Shown: positions 1 through 6,399, counted from the stretch's first letter. The stretch: 6,550 nucleotides of DNA from CAKRHR01 sp964423195 (GCA_964423195.1 CAYRDY010000106.1:1-6550); one strand, 5' to 3'. Translations and numbers: made by a program. Notes: generated by a model not told the origin, from the sequence alone.

Positions 1-261
1 ACCGGCGGCAATCTGTTTTGTTTCCTTGCACAGCCGGTCAAAGTCCGCCATGAGCAACAGGCTTTTCTCATAGAAATGTTTTCCGGCGGGCGTCAGAGAA
101 AAATGCCGACTTTCCCGTTTTAGCAGCTCTGCCCCGAGCTCCCGTTCCAATGCCTGGATCTGCTGGGAGATCGCGGACTGCGAAATGTAATATTCTTCCG
201 CCGCTTTGCTGAAGCTGCCGAGGCGCACAACAGCTTGAAAATAACGAATTTGTCTTAACAT
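1..261 (-). CDS. LysR-type transcriptional regulator, N-terminal part (runs off window)
   Basis: This is the first 87 codons of a LysR-family DNA-binding regulator; the gene continues beyond position 1. The visible part is almost entirely the winged helix-turn-helix: it opens MLRQIRYFQAV, followed by SFSKAAEEYYISQSAISQQI (residues 16-35) and the wing region ALERELGAELLKRESRHFSLTPAG, then the start of the linker helix (about residues 62-87). This is the standard LysR order and spacing. The effector-binding domain is outside the window, so the ligand and targets cannot be named. The ATG is preceded by AGAGGT (269-274) with 7-nt spacing, supporting this start. The gene lies 126 bp downstream of the GTPase-nuclease gene on the same strand. 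LysR regulators often control a neighbouring, frequently divergent, gene; no divergent partner is present here, so its target may lie outside the window. The family call is secure, the specific role unknown. Confidence 0.94.
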   Translation of the reverse strand, partial: MLRQIRYFQAVVRLGSFSKAAEEYYISQSAISQQIQALERELGAELLKRESRHFSLTPAGKHFYEKSLLLMADFDRLCKETKQIAAG

Positions 262-307
262 GGACGCTACCTCTTGCTTTCTGGAGTGTAATGCCTGCGC
301 CGCTCTC

Positions 308-349
308 AAAAAATGGCCTGTTCGGCTACCGTGATAAGTGTGGCCCATT
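308..349 (-). terminator. Candidate rho-independent terminator after the GTPase-nuclease gene
   Basis: Read on the minus strand, AATGGGCC (342-349) can pair with GGCCATT (312-318), with one bulged G, and is followed directly by a six-T run (308-313). The loop is long (about 23 nt) and contains a small CGG/CCG stem. The hairpin begins 38 bp past the stop codon of the 899-codon gene, where a terminator would be expected. The bulge and long loop make it weaker than the one at 3180-3239, so some read-through into the LysR gene is possible. The rest of the 262-387 gap holds only the LysR ribosome binding site and no further gene. Confidence 0.4.
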
Positions 350-387
350 CATGGCAATACATCATGTTATCCCGTTTTTTTTCAAAA

Positions 388-3087
388 TCACTTGACAAAT
401 GCGGGAAAATGTGCGGCCTCATCGAATGGCCGGTATGGCTGCTGATCCTGTGTCTCCAGATAATCCCTCTGCAGCTGATCATTCGCTTTTTTTATTTCCT
501 CCTCAAGCTCTCTGGCCGAGAGCAGCGCGCATCCCTGACTTCGGATGATCACCTGTTCCAACCCGTCCGAGGTGGCGACGATGATTTTGAATTTTTTTGC
601 GTTCTCATGGGCAAATTTTTCGATGTACTGATCAGCGGTTTCCGCCTCTTTTGTATAGACCACCCGAATATTTTTATAGTCAAAAGCCTCGGTGACATGT
701 CCCGCCACCTGATAGGCGTCAAAAACCACCATCAGCCTGCATCTGCGGATGGCCTGATAATTGCACAGCGTATCCATGAGGCTGACCCTGGCGCCGTCCA
801 TATTGTCGTCAATCATATCCCTGAGATCGTCCCATGCGTGGATCATATTATAGCCGTCCACCAGCAGATATTCTTCCTGTGCTGCCACAGGCTTATAGGT
901 ATAGGTCCTGGCTTCCGCCTGCGCCGGCTTTGTCTGGGCCAAACGCTTTTTCGACCATTTCCCGCGGGCATTCACTCGCCGGTTAGCATAAAAAGTCCGG
1001 GAAAAAATCGCGTCCACCTCCTCCGCGTCGATCCACGCCTCCTCCGCCTTGCCGGCCTCCGGTTCGTCCGCTGCCCCGCCGTAAAGATTTTGGGGTTCAA
1101 TATCTACCCCGCCGTATTGCTGTGCAAACGCCCTCAGGGCACTCTCCACATGCATATAATTCTTGACTTCATTCCACGGGACGTTGAAGCCCGCGCCGTG
1201 GGCGCAGAAGACGGATTCGGATGGATTTTCGGTATCGCGCGACGGGTCATAGCCTCTGGCCGCGATCACCTCCCCGGCATTGCGGCACGGCTCATAATCC
1301 CTGAAGCTCAAAAAGATCCGTCCAGCACCGCGGGTATAGGCAGTGACTTCCTTTTGATAATCACGGACTGCCGCCACAGGCACCTTGCCCTCAAGTACCG
1401 CCTGTTCCTCGTCCTGCGACGTCGTCTGAAACGAGGCGTTCATTTTTTCCAGATCCGTCATGGCACGACCGACCATCTGCGCCGGAATCTCCAGCCGGAA
1501 ATCATCATACGGCTCCAGCAATACCGACTGCGCCTCCATCAGTCCCTGGCGCAGCGCCCGATAGGTCGCCTGCCGGAAATCGCCGCCCTCGGTATGCTTC
1601 AAATGCGCCCGTCCGGACGCCAGAATGATCTTCATGTCGGTGATCGGATAGCCTGCCAGCACGCCGACATGCGTCTTTTCCGCCAAATGTGTGAGTATCA
1701 GCCGCTGCCAGTTGCGGTCCAGCACATCCTCACTGCAGATGCTGCCAAATTCCAGGCCGCTGCCCGGCACTCCCGGCAGCAAAATCAGATGAACCTCGGC
1801 ATAATGCCGCAGCGGCTCAAAATGCCCGACGCCCTCCACGCAATTCGCGATGGTCTCCTTATAGACAATGCGGCCTGTGTCAAAGGTCACATCGACGCCA
1901 AAGCGCTCCGCGATCAAACTCTGCAGTATCTCGGTCTGCACCTCGCCCATGAGCTGTGCCTGGATCTCCTGCAGCTGCTCATCCCACACAATGTGCAGCT
2001 GCGGCTCCTCCTCCTCAAGCTGGCGCAGCTTTGGCAGCAAGACGGCAGGATCCGTCTCATGCGGGAGGATCATCCTGTAGGTCAGCACCGGCGAGAGCAG
2101 CGGCGCTCCGGAGGCGCTCTCCGCGCCGAGTCCCTCGCCTGGCCTCGTCCCCGTCAGGCCGGTCACCGCGCAGATCTCGCCCGCATGGGCTTCACTGACC
2201 GATTCAAACTTTTCCCCGGAATAGACGCGGATCTGATTGACTTTTTCCGTGACGCCCGCCGCCTGCGGGATAGACGCCCGCACCTTCAGACTGCCTCCGG
2301 TGACCTTCATATGGGTCAGGCGATTCCCCTGCGCGTCCCGGCTGATCTTAAATACCTTTGCCCCAAAATCCCCGCCGTACGCCGGCGGCATCATGTATTT
2401 GACAAAACCGTCCATCAAGGCCTCAACGCCCTGCAATTTCAGAGCGGAGCCAAAATAGCACGGAAAGATAATCCGCTCCGCAATCATTTCCCGAAGCATT
2501 TCCAAGTCGATGCTTCCCGTCTCCAGAAAAGCCTCCATCGCCGCCTCATCGCACATGGCAGCCTGATCAAAAAAATCTTCTGAGTGATCCTCTGTAAAAT
2601 CGACACAGTTGTCGCTCAGCTTCTTCCTAAGTTCCGCGAGCAGCTCCGCCCTGTCCGTGCCGCTCTGATCCATTTTATTGATAAATAAAAATACCGGAAT
2701 CCCGTATTTCTCCAGAAGCCGCCACAGCGTCCGCGTGTGCCCCTGAACACCGTCCGCGCCGCTGATGACAAGAACCGCGTAATCCAGCACCTGCAGGGTG
2801 CGCTCTGTCTCCGCCGAAAAATCGACATGCCCCGGCGTGTCCAGAAGCGTAAACCTCGTATCACCCGCCGTAAATATCGCCTGCTTTGAAAAAATCGTGA
2901 TGCCTCTGGCACGCTCAAGCGCCTGATGATCCAGAAAGGCATCCCTATTGTCCACCCGTCCGAGTTTTCGGATGCTGCCGCTCAGATACAGCATCGCCTC
3001 CGACAGCGTCGTCTTTCCCGCATCCACATGGGCGAGAATACCCAGGCAGATATGCTTTTCTATACGGCTCTCAGGCGTTTGACCCAT
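388..3087 (-). CDS. Tet(M)/EF-G-like translational GTPase fused to a C-terminal NYN (YacP/Rae1-like) nuclease domain
   Basis: This is an 899-residue cytoplasmic protein predicted to act on the ribosome. The G domain (about 10-235) carries G1 AHVDAGKT (19-26), switch I ending RGITI (61-65), G3 DTPGH (83-87, including the GTPase-activating His87), G4 NKMD (137-140) and a G5-like GSAL (213-216). The order then follows Tet(M) and EF-G: domain II (about 240-330), domain III (about 345-410), domain IV (about 412-520) and domain V (about 522-600). Tet(M) itself is about 640 residues; here some 260 more follow. These are a segment with SVFCAHGAGFNVPW (624-637), a charged linker (about 670-735), and an NYN domain (about 738-865) with VDGYN (743-747), VVFDAY (787-792), ETADQ (816-820) and VATSD (837-841), closely matching Bacillus Rae1/YacP. 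Rae1 cleaves mRNA in the ribosomal A site; its reported key aspartates D7 and D81 (from memory) correspond to D744 and D819. A strong Shine-Dalgarno, GAGGAGGGAG (3095-3104), fixes the ATG. I infer a ribosome-clearing or mRNA-decay factor. Pipelines would probably label it tetracycline resistance, but the domain IV tip lacks the Tet(M) loop. Gene and domain calls are firm; the biological role is inferred. Confidence 0.96.
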   Translation of the reverse strand: MGQTPESRIEKHICLGILAHVDAGKTTLSEAMLYLSGSIRKLGRVDNRDAFLDHQALERARGITIFSKQAIFTAGDTRFTLLDTPGHVDFSAETERTLQVLDYAVLVISGADGVQGHTRTLWRLLEKYGIPVFLFINKMDQSGTDRAELLAELRKKLSDNCVDFTEDHSEDFFDQAAMCDEAAMEAFLETGSIDLEMLREMIAERIIFPCYFGSALKLQGVEALMDGFVKYMMPPAYGGDFGAKVFKISRDAQGNRLTHMKVTGGSLKVRASIPQAAGVTEKVNQIRVYSGEKFESVSEAHAGEICAVTGLTGTRPGEGLGAESASGAPLLSPVLTYRMILPHETDPAVLLPKLRQLEEEEPQLHIVWDEQLQEIQAQLMGEVQTEILQSLIAERFGVDVTFDTGRIVYKETIANCVEGVGHFEPLRHYAEVHLILLPGVPGSGLEFGSICSEDVLDRNWQRLILTHLAEKTHVGVLAGYPITDMKIILASGRAHLKHTEGGDFRQATYRALRQGLMEAQSVLLEPYDDFRLEIPAQMVGRAMTDLEKMNASFQTTSQDEEQAVLEGKVPVAAVRDYQKEVTAYTRGAGRIFLSFRDYEPCRNAGEVIAARGYDPSRDTENPSESVFCAHGAGFNVPWNEVKNYMHVESALRAFAQQYGGVDIEPQNLYGGAADEPEAGKAEEAWIDAEEVDAIFSRTFYANRRVNARGKWSKKRLAQTKPAQAEARTYTYKPVAAQEEYLLVDGYNMIHAWDDLRDMIDDNMDGARVSLMDTLCNYQAIRRCRLMVVFDAYQVAGHVTEAFDYKNIRVVYTKEAETADQYIEKFAHENAKKFKIIVATSDGLEQVIIRSQGCALLSARELEEEIKKANDQLQRDYLETQDQQPYRPFDEAAHFPAFVK

Positions 3088-3179
3088 AAAAGTGCTCCCT
3101 CCTCGTGCGTCCCGTCTTCCCTGACAGTGTCCCGAAATTCCTCCTCAACGGAAGATTTGCCGCAAAAAGAAATTGCCGC
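3088..3179 (-). promoter_or_regulatory. Leader/upstream region of the GTPase-nuclease gene, with a 12-bp direct repeat and two purine-rich SD-like tracts
   Basis: These 92 bp separate the tRNA terminator from the GTPase-nuclease start. On the minus strand it holds GAGGAGGGAG (3095-3104), the ribosome binding site, and a second SD-like tract, TTGAGGAGGAATTT (3136-3149 region), with no ATG or TTG at a suitable distance after it. A direct repeat, TTGCCGCAAAAA on the plus strand (3157-3168 and 3173-3184, period 16), spans the junction with the tRNA terminator T-tract. A 9-bp palindrome, GACAGTGTC, lies at 3123-3131. I see no convincing -35/-10 pair. Either a weak promoter lies here or the gene relies partly on read-through from the tRNA unit. 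Confidence 0.35.
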
Positions 3180-3239
3180 AAAAAATAAAAGGGGCTGTGA
3201 AAATCCGGCATCTAAAAGACCGCCGTTTCACGACCCCTT
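3180..3239 (-). terminator. Rho-independent terminator of the tRNA-Thr transcription unit
   Basis: On the minus strand the hairpin arms are AAGGGG (3234-3239) with CCCCTT (3189-3194), GTGAAA with TTTCAC, and an upper CGGC with GCCG. Short mismatches separate these blocks and the loop is about 12 nt. A T-rich tract (TTATTTTTT, 3180-3188) follows the stem. The hairpin starts 7 nt beyond the tRNA 3' end, as expected for a tRNA unit. The plus-strand orientation has no T-run after the stem, so it is directional. Confidence 0.85.
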
Positions 3240-3245
3240 CAGGCA

Positions 3246-3318
3246 AGCTAACAGGGGGATTCGAACCCCCGACCTACGCATTACGAGTGCGTCGCTCTAC
3301 CGACTGAGCCATGTTAGC
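3246..3318 (-). tRNA. tRNA-Thr, anticodon CGU (reads ACG)
   Basis: The minus strand folds as a complete cloverleaf. The acceptor stem is GCTAACA/TGTTAGC (7 bp), and the D arm is GCTCAGTCGGTAGAGC. The anticodon stem is ACGCA/TGCGT with loop CTCGTAA (anticodon CGT in DNA). The variable region is AGGTC, and the T arm is GGGGG TTCGAAT CCCCC. The discriminator base is U73 (position 3246). The 3' CCA is not encoded and must be added by CCA-adding enzyme. The anticodon identifies it as the threonine isoacceptor for ACG codons. It has its own promoter (3331-3359) and terminator (3180-3239), so it is a single-gene unit. Confidence 0.97.
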
Positions 3319-3330
3319 TGACTGAAATGT

Positions 3331-3359
3331 ATTATACATGATCATCTGAGAAAAGTCAA
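3331..3359 (-). promoter_or_regulatory. Near-consensus sigma-A promoter of tRNA-Thr
   Basis: On the minus strand the -35 is TTGACT (3354-3359), the spacer is exactly 17 bp (3337-3353), and the -10 is a perfect TATAAT (3331-3336). The predicted start is near 3324, about 6 nt before the mature tRNA 5' end. A single mismatch to consensus fits a highly expressed stable-RNA gene. A perfect 13-bp palindrome, ATGTATTATACAT (3327-3339), is centred on the -10. Confidence 0.92.
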
Positions 3360-3398
3360 CGGCAAAATCAAAGATCATCCGATTAATCTGCGCCGTTG
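3357..3398 (-). repeat. 7-bp inverted repeat spanning the tadA stop, possible weak terminator
   Basis: Minus-strand CAACGGC (3392-3398) and GCCGTTG (3357-3363) are perfect complements separated by a 28-nt AT-rich loop, followed by ACTTTT. The first arm lies in the last tadA codons, the second overlaps the -35 of the tRNA promoter. It could weakly terminate the glgP-tadA transcript, but the loop is long and the T-run short. No other terminator is visible after tadA. Confidence 0.25.
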
Positions 3399-3862
3399 CC
3401 GAGTCTTTTCTTTCCCCGAAGTTCCCTGAAAAAATCGCTCAGCAGCGCTGAACACTCCGCCGCCAGCACGCCCGTCGTGAGCGCTGTCTGATGGTTAAAC
3501 CCCTCCGCCTGCAATAAATTCATCACCGAACCCGCGCAGCCCGCCTTGGGGTTCATGGCTCCGACCACCACTCGATCGGCCCGCGCCTGCACAATCGCAC
3601 CCGCGCACATCGGGCACGGCTCAAGGGTCACATAGACGGTGCAGCCCTCCAGCCGCCAGTCGCCGATGTAGTTCGAGGCCTTCTGTATGGCCAGCAGCTC
3701 CGCGTGGGCAAGGGTGCTCTTTCTCTTATTGCGCTGATTGTACCCGCGGCCGATGATCTTGTCCTGAAAGACGATCACGCAGCCGACCGGCGTCTCGTCG
3801 ATGGCCGCCGCCTTCCTGGCCTGGCGGATGGCCTCTCTCATGTACTTTTCATCTGTCGTCAT
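3383..3862 (-). CDS. tadA: tRNA-specific adenosine deaminase (A34 to inosine)
   Basis: This is a zinc-dependent deaminase of 159 residues, the usual TadA length. TadA converts the wobble adenosine-34 of tRNA-Arg(ACG) to inosine, so that one tRNA reads CGU, CGC and CGA. The zinc-site signatures are intact: HAE (53-55, with His53 the first zinc ligand and Glu55 the proton shuttle) and PCPMCAGA (82-89, Cys83 and Cys86 the other ligands). The substrate pocket TPVGCVIV (24-31) and the TadA-like MNPKAGCAGS (103-112) favour TadA over cytidine or guanine deaminases. The start ATG follows GTGAGG (3871-3876) with 8-nt spacing. That Shine-Dalgarno contains the glgP stop codon, and only 10 bp separate the two reading frames, so tadA is probably the last gene of an operon with glgP and translationally coupled to it. 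The next feature downstream is the independent tRNA-Thr promoter, 23 bp after the stop. Confidence 0.96.
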   Translation of the reverse strand: MTTDEKYMREAIRQARKAAAIDETPVGCVIVFQDKIIGRGYNQRNKRKSTLAHAELLAIQKASNYIGDWRLEGCTVYVTLEPCPMCAGAIVQARADRVVVGAMNPKAGCAGSVMNLLQAEGFNHQTALTTGVLAAECSALLSDFFRELRGKKRLGNGAD

Positions 3863-3870
3863 TTTTATAG

Positions 3871-3876
3871 CCTCAC
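3871..3876 (-). promoter_or_regulatory. tadA Shine-Dalgarno overlapping the glgP stop codon
   Basis: GTGAGG on the minus strand contains the TGA stop of glgP (3873-3875) and lies 8 nt before the tadA ATG. The overlap means ribosomes terminating on glgP occupy the tadA initiation region, the classic layout for translational coupling. Confidence 0.7.
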
Positions 3877-6383
3877 TGAAGCTCGACCTTCACCTTGTCA
3901 AGATGCCAGATATCCCTGACGTACTCCTCGATCGTTCGGTCCGATGAGAATTTGCCGCTGTTGGCGGTATTCAAGAGAGCCATCCGCGCCCAGGCCATTC
4001 TGTTCTTGTAGGCCTGGTTCACGCGCTGATGCGCCTCCGCATAGGCATGAAAATCCATCAGCGTGAAGTACACGTCCGCGCGGTCATAGCTGGTGCCGTC
4101 CAGAAGGGAGGTGTAGATCTCGCGGAACATATTCTTGTCGCCGCCGGAATAGGTGCCGTCCACGAGCTGTTCCAGCACACGCCGGATGTCCGGATCGCGG
4201 TTGTAGATCTCGCGCGGATAATAGCCGCCGTTGGCCTCGTAGGCCATGACCTCCTCGGAGCTGAGGCCGAAGATAAAGGCATTTTCTATGCCGACCTCCT
4301 CGACGATCTCCACGTTCGCGCCATCCATCGTGCCGAGCGTCACAGCCCCGTTGAGCATAAACTTCATATTGCCCGTGCCGGACGCCTCCTTGGAGGCGGT
4401 CGAAATCTGCTCGGACACATCGCTGGCCGCAAAAATGATCTCCGCGTTGGACACGCGATAATCCTCGATAAAGACGACCTTGATCTTGCCGTCGATGGAC
4501 GCGTCGTTGTTGATGACGTCGGCGACCGAATTGATCAGTTTGATGGTCTGTTTCGCGCGCTTATATCCGGCAGCCGCCTTGGCTCCGAAGATAAAGGTAG
4601 TCGGATAGAAATCCATATCCGGATTGTCTCTCAATTGATTATAAAGATACATCACATGCAGAATATTCAGAAGCTGGCGCTTGTATTCGTGCAGGCGCTT
4701 GACCTGAACGTCAAAAATCGAGTTCGGATCGACTTCGATATTGTTGTGCTCTTTGATATATTTTGCCAGACGCACCTTGTTCTGGTACTTGATCGACATA
4801 AACTCCTCAAGCGATTCCTGGTCGTCGGCAAATTTTTCCAGCGCTTTGATCTGATAGAGGTCCGTCATCCACGCATCCGAACCGATCTTCGCCGTGACCC
4901 AGTCGGCCAGCAGCGGATTGCCGTGCGCGAGAAATCTTCTCTGAGTGATGCCGTTGGTCTTGTTGTTGAATTTCTCCGGCATCATCTCGTAGAAATCTTT
5001 CAGCTCGCGGTTTTTGAGAATCTCCGTGTGCAGCCTGGCCACGCCGTTGACCGAAAAGCTGGCAACGATCGCCAGATTGGCCATGCGCACCTGGCCCTCG
5101 TACAGAATCGCCATGCTGCGAATCTTTCTGTACTGATTCGGATAGCGATCCTCGATCTGAGCCAGAAAACGCCTGTTGATCTCCTCAACGATCTGATACA
5201 CGCGCGGAAGCAGGCGCATGAACAGGTCGACCGGCCATTTCTCAAGGGCCTCGGCCATGATCGTGTGGTTTGTATAAGCGCAGCATTTGGTGGTCACGTC
5301 CCATGCCTCGTCCCAGTCAAGGCCATAGTCATCCATCAGAACGCGCATCAGTTCCGGCACTGCCACCGTCGGATGCGTGTCATTCATCTGGATGACGACC
5401 TTCTCATGCAGCTTGCGCACATCGTCGTGATGTTCCATGTACTTGGACACGGCGCGCTGGACGCTTGCCGACACGAAGAAATACTGCTGTTTTAAGCGCA
5501 GCTCTTTGCCGCTGTAATGGCTGTCATTCGGATAGAGGACCTCGACGATATTTCTTGCAAGATTCTCCTGCTCCACCGCCTGTCGGTAATTGCCCTTGTC
5601 AAATGAGTCCAGATTGAACTCAGAGACGGCCTGAGCATCCCAGATGCGCAGGGAATTGACCACGTTGTTGCCGTAGCCGATGACCGGCAGATCGTAAGGC
5701 ACGGCAAGCACCGACTGATAGCCGTCCTGGATGAAACGGTTGCGCTGTCTCTCGGCATCCCACTCGATGCGCACATAACCGCCAAATTTGACCTCCACCG
5801 TGTATTCGGGGCGCTTAATCTCAAACGGATTGCCGTTCTTGAGCCAGTTGTCCGGCACCTCGATCTGATAGCCGTTCTCAATCTTTTGCTTAAACATGCC
5901 GTATTTATAGCGAATGCCGCAGCCGTAGGCCGCGTAGCCCAGCGTCGAGAGCGAGTCGATGAAGCAGGCGGCCAGCCTACCGAGACCGCCGTTGCCGAGT
6001 GCCGCGTCCGGCTCCTGATCCTCGATGGCATTGATGTCAAAGCCCAGCTCCTCCATCGCCTCCTTGATATCCTTGTAGAAGCCGAGATTGATCATCTCAT
6101 TTCCAAGGGCGCGGCCCATCAGAAATTCCATCGACAGATAATAGACTGTCTTGACATCCTGTTTTTCGTATTCTTTGTGCGTGGCGATCCAGCGGTCGAC
6201 GATATCGTCCTGGACCGACATGGCCACCGCCTGGAAGATCTCCCTCGGACTGGCCTTGTCAATCGTCTTTCTTGAAATCATCTTCACGTTGAAAAGCACT
6301 TCTCTCTTGAACTGCTCCTTGTTAAATGTCTTGTTGATCGTGTCATTGTCCACTTTATTCTTGATAACTACAGGACTACTCAT
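3873..6383 (-). CDS. glgP: Glycogen/maltodextrin (alpha-glucan) phosphorylase
   Basis: This is a GT35 family PLP-dependent enzyme that releases glucose-1-phosphate from the non-reducing ends of alpha-1,4-glucans, feeding glycogen or maltodextrin breakdown in the cytoplasm. From the preferred ATG it is 836 residues, normal for bacterial phosphorylases. Visible signatures include YLSMEFLMGR (82-91), the glycine-rich GNGGLGRLAACF (130-141), NDTHP (334-338), TNGITQRRF (476-484), KRLHEYKRQ (562-570) and EASGTGNMKFMLNGA (666-680), whose Lys674 is the PLP Schiff-base lysine. This is followed by TLGTMDGANVEI. No truncation or frameshift is seen. The frame extends six codons upstream to a TTG at 6399-6401, but AAAGGAG (6390-6396) lies inside that extension and is spaced 6 nt from the ATG, so the ATG is the start. 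The gene follows an unrecognised frame after a 59-bp gap and is coupled to tadA downstream. GlgP and MalP cannot be distinguished from sequence alone. An inverted repeat just upstream (6400-6426) may influence expression. Confidence 0.97.
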   Translation of the reverse strand: MSSPVVIKNKVDNDTINKTFNKEQFKREVLFNVKMISRKTIDKASPREIFQAVAMSVQDDIVDRWIATHKEYEKQDVKTVYYLSMEFLMGRALGNEMINLGFYKDIKEAMEELGFDINAIEDQEPDAALGNGGLGRLAACFIDSLSTLGYAAYGCGIRYKYGMFKQKIENGYQIEVPDNWLKNGNPFEIKRPEYTVEVKFGGYVRIEWDAERQRNRFIQDGYQSVLAVPYDLPVIGYGNNVVNSLRIWDAQAVSEFNLDSFDKGNYRQAVEQENLARNIVEVLYPNDSHYSGKELRLKQQYFFVSASVQRAVSKYMEHHDDVRKLHEKVVIQMNDTHPTVAVPELMRVLMDDYGLDWDEAWDVTTKCCAYTNHTIMAEALEKWPVDLFMRLLPRVYQIVEEINRRFLAQIEDRYPNQYRKIRSMAILYEGQVRMANLAIVASFSVNGVARLHTEILKNRELKDFYEMMPEKFNNKTNGITQRRFLAHGNPLLADWVTAKIGSDAWMTDLYQIKALEKFADDQESLEEFMSIKYQNKVRLAKYIKEHNNIEVDPNSIFDVQVKRLHEYKRQLLNILHVMYLYNQLRDNPDMDFYPTTFIFGAKAAAGYKRAKQTIKLINSVADVINNDASIDGKIKVVFIEDYRVSNAEIIFAASDVSEQISTASKEASGTGNMKFMLNGAVTLGTMDGANVEIVEEVGIENAFIFGLSSEEVMAYEANGGYYPREIYNRDPDIRRVLEQLVDGTYSGGDKNMFREIYTSLLDGTSYDRADVYFTLMDFHAYAEAHQRVNQAYKNRMAWARMALLNTANSGKFSSDRTIEEYVRDIWHLDKVKVELQ

Positions 6384-6389
6384 AATGAT

Positions 6390-6396
6390 CTCCTTT
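6390..6396 (-). promoter_or_regulatory. glgP Shine-Dalgarno that decides the start codon
   Basis: AAAGGAG on the minus strand is followed by the 6-nt spacer ATCATT and the ATG at 6381-6383. It lies inside the six-codon extension that begins at the in-frame TTG (6399-6401), which itself has no comparable upstream ribosome binding site. The ATG is therefore preferred. Confidence 0.88.
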
Positions 6397-6399
6397 CGC

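Noticed and set aside
331..357. Possible LysR-gene promoter on the minus strand: TTGCCA (352-357) and TATCAC (331-336)
   Set aside because: The -35 is a good match but the spacer is only 15 bp and the -10 matches 4 of 6, so it is too weak to list as a feature.
313..2583. A 756-codon open frame on the plus strand
   Set aside because: It lies fully antisense to the GTPase-nuclease gene, whose motifs are unambiguous. The plus-strand product shows no recognisable domain, is rich in Arg, His, Leu and Ile typical of reverse-complement translation of a GC-rich gene, and has no good ribosome binding site.
388..3087. Calling the GTPase-nuclease gene a tetracycline-resistance gene on a mobile element
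   Set aside because: There is no transposase, integrase or terminal repeat nearby, the gene has ordinary chromosomal neighbours, and the Tet(M) drug-dislodging loop is not present.
2926..3321. A 131-codon plus-strand frame ending RGIRTPDLRITSASLYRLSHVS-like
   Set aside because: Its C-terminus is the reverse-complement translation of the tRNA-Thr gene, a well-known source of spurious database proteins. The rest is antisense to the GTPase gene and its leader.
4029..5495. A 488-codon open frame on the plus strand
   Set aside because: It is antisense to glgP, and its composition (His, Arg, Val, Ile rich) reflects the codon usage of glgP read backwards. No domain or ribosome binding site supports it.
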